Below, one piece after another: positions 52,401-64,000 of a stretch of DNA of 64,000 nt. Positions within the stretch are counted from its first letter, which is position 1; each line of letters starts with the position of its first letter. A model generated the notes under the pieces. The model saw nothing but the letters and a program-made list of their open reading frames with translations, was not told where the DNA came from and did no database searches. Made by a program: the position numbers and the translations under genes. Origin of the DNA: Strix aluco (lineage: Eukaryota > Chordata > Aves > Strigiformes > Strigidae); assembly GCF_031877795.1 (NCBI RefSeq), contig NC_133958.1, forward strand, positions 1,984,001 through 2,048,000, in the 5' to 3' direction.

Positions 52401-55400
52401 TAAAGAGACATTGTTCCCTCTACAGGGAAACAGCTGCTGACACTGCAGTCTGATCCTGGAAAAGGGGGTGTAAGTACTCCAGGTAGCAACTTTCCACATG
52501 CTGTGTACGTTCCTTGGCATCACTGTTGATCATTCTTGCTGAGGTTCTCCATGTGCTTGTGCTGATGGAGGTTCATGGGAAGGGGAGAGGTCCTGTGGTG
52601 ACACAGTAAGAGGAAATTTGAGTTTTGAACTCCTTGTTAGTCTTTTCTCAGCAGTGATTTGTATTTCCTCTTACCCTTTTGATAAGCTCATCCTCAAGGC
52701 CTGGCTGGCTGTTGTACTGTTTGACTGCCGAGCTGGGTGGTTGTAAGGAGGCTGAGTTGGCCAGCTGGTGATTGATCTTAGTCCTGAAAATATTTTAGTA
52801 GAAGTTGTGTGAAACATCTGTGGAGATGAGGGAGAGAACGAGATGACTCAGTTGGAGCACGCTGGCTATGACCCCCATGCTATAAATACAGCCATAAACC
52901 AAATGCTTCGTTTGAACGAACAGCACAATCTGCAACAGCATCTCTAGTGCTTTTCTGGTACCCATCGTGCAGGAACACTTAGACCAGCCCCTGCGGTCGG
53001 GGTTTGCTTCTTTCTGTCAACTGCAATTAGCCAAATTCAGCAACATTTGCCACTGAGAGGCTCAGTGCTATGCTGCTACTCATACAGCAGTGTGGATTTT
53101 GCTTAGCATAAAAGACGACGTCAAAACCCTGCAGGGCAGGAAGAAATGACTTGGCACTACAGTCCTGTCCTTTCTAATCAGATTTGTGCTATGCTCCACT
53201 TAGGCTGTGGCCTAAACGAGTTTCTCCACGCTCTCTCCATACTCCTCCCCCTCATGCCTAGTCCTTAAAAGTCCCAAGCATCAGCCCATTCATACAACTG
53301 CCTCTCACATCTTCTGCCTCTCCCTAAACCACTCCTAAAGCTTTCTCCTGGCCCTTCCCTTGGGGTGTCTGTCCTGCTCCTCCCAGCAAGATCCCTACTT
53401 CTGGGACTCCTTGGCTGATCCTGCCTTTTCCCTTGGCACTCTCCTTATTGCTGTACTCTGGAGCTGCAGCTCATCAGTTTAGAGGGTAAGTGCAAATTGC
53501 CTGCCCCTGGGGTCTCTCTGGCTTCCCAAGGGCTAGCAAAGACCTTTGGTTTGCCTCGTCTAGCTTGAGGAAGTCAGCAATCCTGCCTTCATCTTCTGCC
53601 TGCTCTACCTGGTGGAAAGAAATGTGCTTTGCTTTTTTCCTAGAGCTCTGCATTCGACCCAGCTATGCTTTCATGCTGCAAGGCAGCTGGCATGCTGTGT
53701 CCTGTGCTCCCCGTGTGAAATGTGGATGTGTGTGTTCACAGCATTTCCTGTCTCCTTCCTTAATACAAAAGCAGCTTGAGGCTTTTAGGAATGCTGGATT
53801 TAACTAAAAATAGTCCAAACAGTTCAGCGGGCCGTGACAGATTCCTCCCTCCCATGAGAATTGGCTTTGTTCTGAGATGGAGCCAAGGGTCAAGGAAAAA
53901 AAAAAGCTTAATTGTGGATTAGAAATGGTTGTTTCCAAATTATTTCATTGACTGTTTTGATTCTCCAGGCTCAGGCAGATTTTGGTTTGTGCTGGCTGTG
54001 TACTTGTTACCTTGAGGCCTTTCCTTCCGTGCTGTCACCCATGTCTAGGAAGGTGATAAACTTCTTTTAATAGGAAATAAGGCAATTATTAGGAGTTCTT
54101 TTTTTGTGGCCTGCATGGACAGATCTTATGACAAGAATCAGGAAGCGAATGTTTCCTTCCTCTACACTGTACTGCTGTTGGATACTGAGCTGTGCTGCTG
54201 TCCTCCAGCTCTGGAGCAGCATAAGGGCTGCTCTTAGACCTCGCCTCTTTGACAGCATCACAGACCTATGAGACTCATGTACAGCTCTTCCAGTTCTGCT
54301 GCAATTACAGTAAGGAACAAAATTGCGATGAATCTTCTTTGAGAGGACTCTTGCTGCTGCTGTGAAATAGCAGTTTTGGCACTGAAAGCATAAGTTCTGT
54401 GGAAGAATCACTATTTCAGCCTGGGCTGTTAAAGGAGGAAAAAAAAACTACCAGTCACCACTAATTAATTTTGTTTTGAAATATTTACTTGGACTGAAGT
54501 AGTAGCTGCTCTTAAGTCTTTAAAGGATTAGCTGCCTGCTAGTCTTTCATGCCTGCAACCATTTATTTAAGCTGTTGCTGCAAATCATGCTGTTAACCTG
54601 TCATACAAGGTTTTAACCTTTCTTTCCTTGCCAGTGGGAAGTGCACGGTACATGGGGTCTTGCTGACATGATAGTGGGAAGTTCATACATCTGCAGTCAG
54701 GTCTTCTGGGTTCTTTCCCCAGCTTCTTGAAAGAGGGGAAAGACAGAAAATGAATATAGTAACAATTGTCTACTTCAGGATGTTGCAAAGCCTAATGAGG
54801 GGCTGTAAAAAGTTTAGGGAACATGAGATGTTTGCAAATGTATCCTACCCCCTGCTTCTGCTTTTCCATGTGCTGTTACCAGGGCAAATAATTCCTCTCC
54901 CTCCCACTGACCTGTCAGCTGGGATGCAGCATTTCCATCGTGCTTCATCCTGATGTTCGCTTGCATTTGTCATACCATGTTGCATCATATTTAACACAAG
55001 TGGTCAAACCAATCGACCAAAACCCAGCTGCCAGCAGAGGGTTCACTCATGCAAGAGCATCAGTTGCTGAGCTAAAAGCCATGTTTTAGCAAAGGAAGTG
55101 TCAGGCGGATCTAGAAAGAATCCTTGAAGAAGGCTGAGAACTCGCCTCAGCAAGGATTATTTCTTATGCATGTAGTGTATTTAGTGTAAAAGGGGAAGAT
55201 CTCAGGTCCTTAAACCTACAAATACTAATTAACATCACCATATAATTTTCTAGCAGTTGTTTTCATTAATATGTCATTAGAAAAAGTCTATCAGCTCCCA
55301 TAACACTAATTTTTCTTGTCTCTCAACACAAGTTCATCTCACAGTGTGACTTCTTCACTGCTATTTTAGGTGGTTCTTTTCCAGACTTTTCCTCCGAATT

Positions 55401-58400
55401 TGATACCACAGGTTGAGTGAATCCTCTCTGCCTTTTATTGCATGAGAATAGAGGCAGGATTGTAACATGGCCAGTTCAAATGTATGCCTAAAAATAGGCC
55501 TGTGGATGGTCTCCAACTTCAAATACAAAAAACGGATTTGTAAGGTTTCTCTTTGTTGGGTGACAGCATTTCCGACTGCGAAGATGACACTTCAAAGTGT
55601 CATCAACTTACAAACAACTCGTGTTTAATTCTCTCCATGAAACAAAGGAGACAGACTTTGACTTGCATCTGCAGTCGGCCAAGGCACTGAATGCTTGAAG
55701 CTGGCAGCCTGCTCCACTCCAGGGAGTTTCTCATCCCTTAGCAGGGTCAGAACACCAGGATGCTGTCCTGGTCTGCTGCTTCCCACCCCGTCAACGGGGC
55801 ATGGGCCCAGGTCTCAGGAGGGAGTTAAGGGCAGGCACACATCCCTTCTCCCTTCTGCTGTAGGTAGGGAAAATCATTTAACAGTGGCAAGACAGGCCAG
55901 AGCTTGCAAGAACAGCTCAGTGATACAGTATCACACTGCTTAGCACTAAATATGAGTAGCAGAGAGGTGGCATTTCAGGCAGGGAAGGAGTTAATAAAAT
56001 AAAGGGCAATTTGCAGGGGAGAAGTTGGAGTTCATTGTTCCAGGCTCTGCTGTGGATTTCCTTTTTATCTTTTCATCTCTGAGCCTTGGTTCTCATCATA
56101 AAAAGGGGTTGCTAGTCCTTTTTCTATTTTTATTTAGACTGAGCCCTTCAAGGCATGGACTGTACCTTAACCTGTGTGCAGCAGCACAGTGGGAAAGCTC
56201 TGCTGGTAGGGAACTATAAATAGTGAGCCTGTCCAGCCCTGTGGCATCCATGCTTGCTATAATTGCCTGGTTTGCGCTCCTGTGACAAGTGTTAGTTCAG
56301 CTGTCAGGGAAAGAAGGAACTGAGAAGTATTGCCACAGACAGTTTCCAGCTCTCGAGTTGCCCGTTGAGTTTTGGTTTGGGCCCAGTTCTCCCTCCTGCC
56401 TTGGAGTTCTTCTTTTTCTAGCTGTGTGTGAATGACGATTCCCGGTGTCTGCGCAGCGTGATCCAGGCAGTTCCATTTCAAGCAGCTTTGTAGAGGGCTC
56501 ATTGTGGTGCTGCCTATTCTGATCATTAACTTGTGCCTCAGCACCATGCTCGTTTATTTTGTCTTTTGCCACTTGCTAGAGGGAACTGATTCTGCAGCAA
56601 TCATTTTTCTATCATTCCTGACATCACTTTTTGTTACGACATGCTCACATGAAGAATTAAATGACTCATGGGGAGATAGCGGATAAAAGTAATGACAATG
56701 TCCAAGCCCATCCTTCCTCTCTGAACAGATTATGGATGTTTATTCAGAATGGCTTGCAAGTGGTTTCAAGCAATGAAAGGTTAAAACAGGGATTCTCTCT
56801 GCTCTCACTTCTCTGCTGAGATGAGTAAGCAACCATGAGGGTGCTGCTGCCTGTTCTTTGCAAAGGAAGGGACCTCCATTTGGACTCCCAGGGGAGGTGG
56901 CTTAAAATATTATTCTGTGCTATAAAATTCCTCTAATGGACTTAAAAAATTTTGTGCACCATGTCCACAGCCTTTTGGAAGTAGATTAAGTGGAAATAAA
57001 TTGCTCTGGTCCTGCCTGTACACATCTGTCAACAGAAGCTGCCATTTACTGCCACAGCTTTGAACAACTGCCACTCATGAACTTGATGCAAGGTGGCAAA
57101 ACCCAGCTTGGAGACCATCTCCCTGAATAACATAGGCTCATCCAGTGGGTAGCTGCAAGCAAAATGCCAGTGTGAATGTGCACTGGCAAAGCAAAAATGT
57201 CAGGAGCTGTCAGCCACGGGCTCTTGCGGTGCCTTTTCTGCTGCCACACCACCTCAGAGTCAAGAGATGTGGCTCCAGCAGCTCAGCAGTATTGGCAACT
57301 AGAACCTGGCAGAAAAAGAGAACAGGGAGGATAAATGCATGCTGTTTTCCTGGCCCCCTCTTGCTCCCACTCTTCCCAAGATGTAAGGACTCTCCCTTGG
57401 CTAATTGCAGGGGCTGTGCTTTTGAGAAGAGACCTAGGAATGAGCTGAGAGGTGACTAAGCCCATCTCCTTCCTCTGCCAAATACAGGTCTTCCTCCTGA
57501 CTCAGCAAGCTAAATCTCATCTGTTTGGTACAGCCCCTGAGGTACCAGACGTAACAGCATCACGAAAATTAGCTTCTCATCCAAAGCACAAGCTGTCCAG
57601 TTGAGTTAGTGTTACTGCAAGGGTTATTACTCTCCCTTCCCTATGTTCACTGGTAATGTTTGGATGAATACCATGTGGCCAGTGTGGTCTGAGCCAACCT
57701 TATACAGAGAAGCACAGGGACCTGTTCTGGGTTGTTTGTACTGCACTGGCTGCCAGAATCTGGTCTCCATTTACAAAATATTCTGCATATACAAAGGTGA
57801 AGGAAGGTGGTCTCTCTCCAAAAGCTACCAGAGGTAAAACTGTCTTGATACAAACAGCAGGGATCCAACAATTCTGCAACTAGGCAGATTTTTTTTCTCC
57901 TGCTCTCATATTGATTTATTATGTGAATTCAGGCAACTGTAACTTTGCAACCCCTGCTATTTATCTTTCTATATAGCAAGCACAGCAGTACATCTGCCTC
58001 TTGGATTGCTGACTGAAGCCTTGGTAATTTGAGTACTTGGACCAAAGTAGTCTGAGATCCTTGGACCAAAAGCTCAATTTGCTATTAAGAGCACTTTGCA
58101 CTAATTAATAAAATTCTTCCTGGGTCTTCCTACCTCCATTTTGCAGATGACAAAACTGAGGATTTAGCTCAGATGACAGACCAGGAAGTATGTTGTTCAG
58201 TTTTAGAAGTAGTTCTTAGAAAGAAATAGGTTTTTTGCTGACTATTTCCATATAACATTGGGGGGTGGGGTTGGGGGAAACAGCAATCAAGTCATGACTA
58301 TCCCCAAGATGAAACTGTAAATTTATGTAGGTCAAGGAACCTGAAATGGTGTTTTCCACTAGGTGGTGGTAGACAGCATTTTTTAAGGGTTATTCGTTCT

Positions 58401-58748
58401 TCTTTTCTTTACCTCATGGCAGAGAAACGCAGGGTCTGCCCAGTTCAGTATTCTCTTCCCCTTACAGTTACTATTCCATATTCCAGAGGAAGAAGCAAAA
58501 ACATCACTGCTGGTGAGTTAACTTTTTTGCCTTTTCTTGGGGAGTTTTTCTTTAACCTCCAAGGTAGCTGTTGAAATACCTGGGGTTTCACTTCTGTGTA
58601 ATCCAGTAAAAGATATTGCTATTACCCATATACATGTGTGCTGGGTTGTTCTTAACTGCTGGACTCCACCTGTGGGATTCACATAAAATACTGTTCATCT
58701 GATGTGAGGCAGACTATTTTTTTTATTTCCTTGTTTTATGTTGGGGGG

Positions 58749-58776
58749 GAAAAAAAAAAAAAAAGAAAAAAAACCC
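58749..58776. repeat. A-rich low-complexity tract
   Basis: A run of about 28 bases is nearly all A, broken by one G. No retrocopy or LINE tail is recognisable before it, so it looks like simple low-complexity sequence. Confidence 0.8.
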
Positions 58777-61700
58777 AAAACACACCAAGAAAACAAGATA
58801 GGGAATTGGAAATGAGCTATGGATCCCAGACCCAAAACAGTCATCCCTGAATATAACTAGATGTGAAGTTCTGATTTGGTCTTTTGGAGATCCTGTTCTC
58901 AGATCAATGATTCATGTCCCAATTGAGGCAACACTTTAGTTTAAAATGGAAATTTTGAGCAAACAGAGGAGATGCCAGCCAAAAACATTTCAGCATTTAA
59001 ATTTATGCCAGTAATGTCCATGGTGCATCTCAAGAAAACCCTGACCTTCTGTAGTCCTGTCCTCACCATTTTATTTGCACAGAGCTGTGAAGAAACAAAC
59101 AAAATAAAGCTGGCATGCTTGGGAAATGTACTCATTAAAGGTTACCTCAGATTATTGCTATAGTGTTGCGTTCTCTGGCTGCAGAGAAGGACACAGCTGG
59201 AGCTAAAGGCTTGACTGTCCCACAACAATATCTCCTTACAGAGACTTTTAGCTCCACATGGGCACAACTTCACCACAAAATCAAGTTTCTACTTGCACGC
59301 TGTTGTGGAGATGTTGCAGTGATTCAGGCTGGCAAATATCACAAGGCACTATTTGCTCGTGCACTCTCTAATCATTACTACTGTGATTACATTAATACTA
59401 TAATATTTATCCTGCATTATGAAAGCAAGTGTAATGACTGAATAGTACAAAGAACAGTGGGAGGAACTGGGATTCCAGGACTGTAGTTTTAGCTAAAGAA
59501 AGTGTTACAGGAATTTAGGCCAGTTAAGGCAATTACAGGAGGAATTCAGGCTATGTATTCTTGATGGACAGGCATTTTACACTGGTTGAATTGGGAAGAC
59601 TGGCATAAGCCTTCTATTGTGACTAATTGTCTAGATGCAGCAACACTTTACCTGTTCAGGTAAATCCCTGAGTGAGTTTTGAGGAGCTCAGATAATCTCC
59701 TAGATTAGATGTACCATAGAAGAGAAAACAAAAGGAATGCGTTTCCTTTAGAATCTCAAAGGTCTGCATACTGAATGATTAATGATTGCTAATTTTTCTT
59801 GATAGCATTGTTATGAAGGACATGCACATGCACATCCTGTGTCTCCTATTCTTCCAACTCTTTTATGGTCCTGTGAATCATTCAGGCAGAAAGTGACTGA
59901 GTGTTTTTACAGATACCTCATGGTTCTTCACTACATTTTAATAAGAGAGATTATGTATGCCAATAATCCCAGTAAAATTATTTTCATTTCTACAGAAGGG
60001 CAGTGTGACAGCATAAAAGGGTCTCTGCCTCCCTAAATGAGTGAAAGGCCGGGGTATTTTCTGAAACTTTACGGCACAGAAGGCCACCTGGAAGGTAATT
60101 TATCTATTTAAAGGGAACAAAGACCTGAAAAATGCTTTTCTGGGTTTGAGCCTGTGGTTCCAGGGGGTCTAGCTATGTCAAATTCAATTCTTGAAGCACT
60201 AAATCCACCTTTATCATTTTTCTCCTGATTGTCCTTGGAATTATCATGACCTTGAGGCTTCTTTGTTAAATTTCAATCTGGTTGATGCAGGTGTCTGAAT
60301 TTCCCACTTGTGGATCTCTTGCCATATGACCTGTATTTTACTGCCATCTTCCACTGGGGGAGGGCAAGTTAGAAAATTATAACACTTTAAAAGAAAAAAA
60401 GCTGCATGTCTGCCAACGATTTCTGAGCATAGGAAGTCCTTGTAGGGAGACTGCCTCACTGAATACATATGATCCATCTTGCTGTACAAACTCCTGTCAA
60501 CAGTGAAACTGCTGCAGTCTCAATCAATCTTGCATTACTAAAATGTCCCTTACATCACAGCTCCATGTTCCTCTACCCTAACAAACAAAGGCTATTAACA
60601 TTTAAAAGCTGCACTAACTCTATGTATATGTTTGGGACAAAGCCAGGTTTTGAATAATGCTAAGGGATCAATATTTATAACATAGAGCGGCAGAAGAGGT
60701 GTGTTGTGACTTATCTGTGTCCTATATAGTTCTCCATATGGTTCATGTAAAAGCCTTTTAGAAGCTTAACAAGGAGAGTATTGCAGTGACTGTAGAAAAA
60801 TTGATGTGTGAGGATAAGAAGCACAGATGCACCAGAGGCCTCATTGGCTCTATGGCCTTAAAAAAAGCTCCTGGGTTTTACCAGGATGTGATGAAACCCT
60901 CTTTATAGGGGCAGTGGAATGGAAGGGGTCAGACAGCTGGTGAACAAATACTCAGTAAACATTCTCAGTAGCCAAACTCTGCACAAACAGCAACTATTAA
61001 GGCAAAGACCTGAAAGATCAACAAAGAAGTGCAGGTCTGGGTAAAATGATGCAATGGATTACAATTAGTGTCGCTGGTCTTGGGAGCAGAGGCTTTCCTA
61101 TCGACTTAGAGATACAAGGCACCTTAATCAAATAACAAAGGGGGCTGGTGGGGGAGAAAGCTCAGCATCAGTCAATATTATCTCAAGGACACCTACTGTA
61201 AATTAGCAGGCTGATGTTTGTAGTATGGTTTTGTTGCGGGGAGAAAAGGTGGAAATTACTGGAGGCAGCTGCAGGGGCCAGCCCTGGCTTCTCAGAAAAG
61301 CATTGAGCGGTGAAAGGTTTCGTGAGCTGGCTGACTCTGGGCATGTCCAAGAACTGCATGTACTGGCAAGGGCAGAAGCCAAATTAAAGTCAGTTAATGT
61401 TATCAAACCCATTAGGAATTTCAGGTTTTGCTGAGAGGGATGTGAGAGAGACATCTTTGGTAGGGGGTATCGAAGTGGCAGATGTCTTAAAACACCCAAC
61501 TCCATGTGCTGGTGGGGGATCATGTCAGATTTGCCCCATTGCCCCCAGTCAGAAAACTGAAAGTCTCAGAAAAGTGAGATTTTAGGAAGAGTGATGTGCG
61601 TGTGGTGGTGTCATCTTTTGGGGGGCTTAACTTCCTTAGCTTTTCTTTTTTTTTTTCCCCCTAAATGTGCTCTTCTATTATAAAAGCTGGATTTTTCCTA

Positions 61701-61789
61701 AAAATAAAAAAAATTTAAAAAAATAAATCCCACCACCCCAAGAAAACCAACCCCCAGAAAAGGCCAGGGCTGAGGGCAGCCTGTGGTGG

Positions 61790-62470
61790 CACCAGGCGAG
61801 TGCCATTTTCCTGGGGGCTAGGGAGGGACACCCCCTCCTCGCCAGACGAAGCGCCCTGGGGGGGCCGAGACCGGCTGAAGGGGATCGAGCCCCGCCGCGG
61901 GGCCGGGAGCCCTCCTCGTCCCCCGGCCGGCCCGGCGCTTTGGCCGCTCCCGGGGCCGCCATGGCGCCCAGGCCCTGAGGGGAGAAGGGCGGGCGCCATC
62001 TTGTCGGGGGCGGAGCGGGGCCCGGCCCGCCCCGTGCTCTGCCTGCCGGGGCGGCCCCGGCCCCGCCGCACTCGCCGCTGCCGACCGAGCGGAGCGGAGC
62101 CGCAGCCCCCAGCGCCATTGCCGCCGTCAGCCCGCTATGGCAGGTGAGCCCGTCTTCCTCCTCGTCCTCCCGCGGGCAAGACGCCGCCGCTCGCCCGCTC
62201 TGAGGGAGAAGCCTCGCCGGCGCCTCCCCCGCGGCGCTCTCCCCTCAGCGCTCTCCCCTCAGCCCGCTGCGGTCATTGCTCTCGCCTCCCGCCCGCTGTC
62301 ACCTCCATCCCGGCCCCCCGCCGCCTTCTGAGAGCCGCCCTCCATCTCCAGACACCCGGGGCTCCTGCCCCTTCCTCCTCCCGGGGAGGTGGGTCGGGGC
62401 TCCCCGGCAGCCTCCACCATGTTGCCCGGCGGCGGTTCACCTTGGCCGCGCGGCTCCTGCTCCTCCTGCG
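61790..62470 (+). promoter_or_regulatory. CpG island promoter of a plus-strand gene (probably SLC23A2)
   Basis: GC content and CpG density rise sharply here after 13 kb of ordinary sequence. A YY1-type motif GCCATCTTG lies at 61995-62003, and GCCGCCATGGC at 61955-61965. A strong donor follows at 62144. In human the neighbour of TMEM230 on this side, on the same strand as TMEM230, is SLC23A2, which has noncoding first exons. The identity is therefore synteny-based inference; no SLC23A2 coding exon is in the window. A 14-bp direct repeat (GCGCTCTCCCCTCA twice) sits at 62234-62261. Confidence 0.6.
62004..62143 (+). other. Probable first exon ending at a strong splice donor
   Basis: The sequence CCCGCTATGGCAG|GTGAGC gives a near-consensus donor after 62143. 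The 5' limit is unknown and only nominal here. The exon contains ATG at 62137-62139 seven bases before the donor, so it is either 5' UTR with an upstream start codon or the first coding exon of a protein beginning Met-Ala. I could not find the matching second exon, and the SLC23A2 identity is an inference from gene order. Confidence 0.45.
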
Positions 62471-63729
62471 CCGTCCGTACCTCTCCTCCTCTCCTTTTTA
62501 TTTTATATTTATGTTCTAAACCCTTCCATGTTCTCCGTCTCGGCATTTTCAGGCTCGGCATCGCCTTCAGCCCGTGCTGGGCGGAGGGGAAGGGGCAGCT
62601 ACCTGGGGCATGGCCTGGGCGGCCGCGGCAGAGGGAGATGCCTGAGGTGGGCACCTGCGGCGGGATCACCTGCCCTGCGAGGCTGAGGCACCGATGGGGA
62701 TTTATCCGTGGGTGTGGGGGATGTTATTTTCTCTGTTCTATTGAGATCACCTATTTTTTAAATTTTTTTTTTCTTTGGTGTGAATCAAAATGGGTGGCAG
62801 AGTCGTAAGCTTGTAAATGGGATGGAGAAATGCAGGTTAATTCTCCCCTGGTCCTGAAGGGGTGGCCTCGCTTTCTTGTCTGATCCCGTTCTCGTGATAC
62901 GCTTTGAGGGTTTTTTTTCTTTTTATTTATTTGTTAGCTTTTTTTTTTTTTTTCAGTGCAAATTGGGGCGGTAAATATTTCTATTTTCTACTTTTGACTT
63001 GGGAGCCCTTTCGGTATCGTGTGTGGTTTTCTTTTGTTTTAGGGTACGTTTTGGGTAGAAATAAGTGATGTAGGTAGCGCAGAAAAATGCTCGAACAAAG
63101 CTGGTTGAAAGCCTTCGATTAGGTTTCCTTACTTAACAAGATACCGACCTATATCGTGCATTTCTGTTGTTAGTGCCTTTTGCCTTTTTTTTTTATAGAA
63201 GATGGGAATGCAGGCAGAGGCTTGTACGGTTTCATTCCTGTCCTTTCATTTTGGAGCCATCATTGTCATTTTGTAGACTGGAAAGACAAACGCTTAATGC
63301 AGTTTGGGGTCCCATGCAGCGTGTCCCTTAACCTCGCCAGGTGAGTGCAGGCAGGGGCTGACCCCGAAAGGGAGCTGCAGACAGAGCCAGAAGATTCTGG
63401 CAGGAAAGGGAAATGCCCAGATGTGTTTAAGACAAGGTAAAGACCTCGCCTGTTAATTTTTTCCATCTTATCATTTGCCCCATGCAGCTGACTCTCTTAG
63501 TATGAGTTCAGTGCCAGGTAAATGCAGGGCTCCCTGTTGCTGTTGAACTTGACCAGCTGAAATAAAAACACCAAATTCTCTCATTTCTTGGGGGAGCTGA
63601 ATATATCTGTGCATCCTCACTGCAGTGCAGTGTTGCCATACTTGAGTAAGCTTTAAATTACCTAGATTAAGCTTTTTTTAAAAAAAAGCTGGTTTGGGTA
63701 GTGGTTTTACTGGCAGCTGGAGTTTGATG
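62144..63729 (+). other. Start of the first intron of the 62-kb gene
   Basis: After the donor at 62144 the sequence stays GC-rich to about 62470 and then becomes ordinary, with T runs at 62939-62954 and 63188-63196. No exon with matching phase was found up to the window edge. Confidence 0.5.
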
Positions 63730-64000
63730 CAGGCTGTAAAACCTAGTGGAGAAGCAGAACAAACACTAGAGCGATTCGCTACCGATGTGCTGCACGCTGC
63801 CAGAGCTAGACTTAACGCTGCACACCTTGATCTGCCTCGTGATTTCACTATAGATAAAGGATTATTGCAACAAGTAGCTCAGGTTAGTAAACAGGAAAAT
63901 AATCCTTGAGATATGTAGAGCGGTTGGATTAGTAGTCGATGAGCTCTTACAACCCTACTCCTAGCTTGGAGTCATGATCCAGATAGCTTGAAATTAGAGC
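63730..64000 (+). pseudogene. Decayed coding-like fragment, possibly retroelement gag
   Basis: From about 63730 one frame reads without stops to 63906 with a protein-like composition (for example HAARARLNAAHLDLPRDF). It is then interrupted by in-frame stops at 63907, 63916 and 63940, after which the same frame again looks protein-like (ALTTLLLAWSHDP) to the window end. Base composition and codon use differ from the GC-rich sequence upstream. The broken frame inside an intron suggests an old insertion. The leucine-rich helical look reminds me of retroviral Gag, but I cannot name a family. A host exon ending at CAG|GTTAGT (63880) is the alternative reading. Confidence 0.3.

Larger units (their letters stand above)
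48581..61790. other. Intergenic region between TMEM230 and the 62-kb CpG island
   Basis: This 13-kb stretch contains the CR1 fragment at 49125-49468, a long A-rich tract at 58749-58776 and an A/T-rich low-complexity block at 61650-61730. I see no conserved protein-coding exon, RNA gene or further transposon that I recognise. A short segment at 58468-58512 has good splice signals and is described under findings. Confidence 0.7.

Noticed and set aside
58749-58776. A-rich tract as the tail of a processed retrocopy
   Set aside because: No mRNA-like or LINE sequence precedes it, and no target-site duplication was found.
61678-62808. Open frames of 115-146 codons on both strands at the 62-kb CpG island
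   Set aside because: Same composition effect. None has a recognisable start context plus domain, and a good splice donor cuts through them at 62144.

Overview
This is a vertebrate nuclear DNA window, almost certainly from a bird. Intron-split genes, CpG-island promoters, fragments of CR1 LINEs (the dominant bird retrotransposon) and an ERVL-type solo LTR of a kind common in birds all point that way. The encoded PCNA has 262 residues, which I recall as the chicken length (261 in human). The species cannot be fixed from the sequence. There are no bacterial operons, CRISPR arrays, tRNA or rRNA genes.

Layout. About 1-7.6 kb, minus strand: the first two coding exons of ARHGAP25, a Rho GTPase-activating protein; the rest lies off the left edge. 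About 10.85-37.43 kb, minus strand: the complete coding region of CDS2 (CDP-diacylglycerol synthase 2) in 13 exons, 448 aa, with a long 3' UTR. About 38.2-41.1 kb, plus strand: complete PCNA in 6 exons, 262 aa. About 45.7-48.6 kb, plus strand: complete TMEM230 coding region in 3 exons, 120 aa. From 48.6 to 61.8 kb I see no gene, only a CR1 fragment and one weak exon candidate. At 61.8-62.5 kb a CpG island holds a probable first exon on the plus strand; by synteny this is probably SLC23A2. The last 270 bases hold a decayed coding-like fragment that I could not identify with confidence.

How the genes relate. CDS2 and PCNA are head to head, with start codons 854 bp apart, and share one CpG island containing four CCAAT boxes, GC boxes, a PCNA TATA box and a strong CTCF-like motif. 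The order CDS2-PCNA-TMEM230-(SLC23A2) matches human 20p12, while ARHGAP25 is on human 2p13, so the window joins two human segments. The genes serve unrelated processes: phospholipid precursor supply, the DNA replication clamp, vesicle trafficking and Rho signalling.

I found no convincing undescribed system. The observations most worth following are a CR1 tail lying against the CDS2 exon 12 splice acceptor, an intact cAMP-response element just before the TATA box of the intronic LTR, the ARHGAP25/CDS2 junction, and the coding-like fragment at the right edge. All gene identities come from remembered protein families read against the translated exons; no database search was run.
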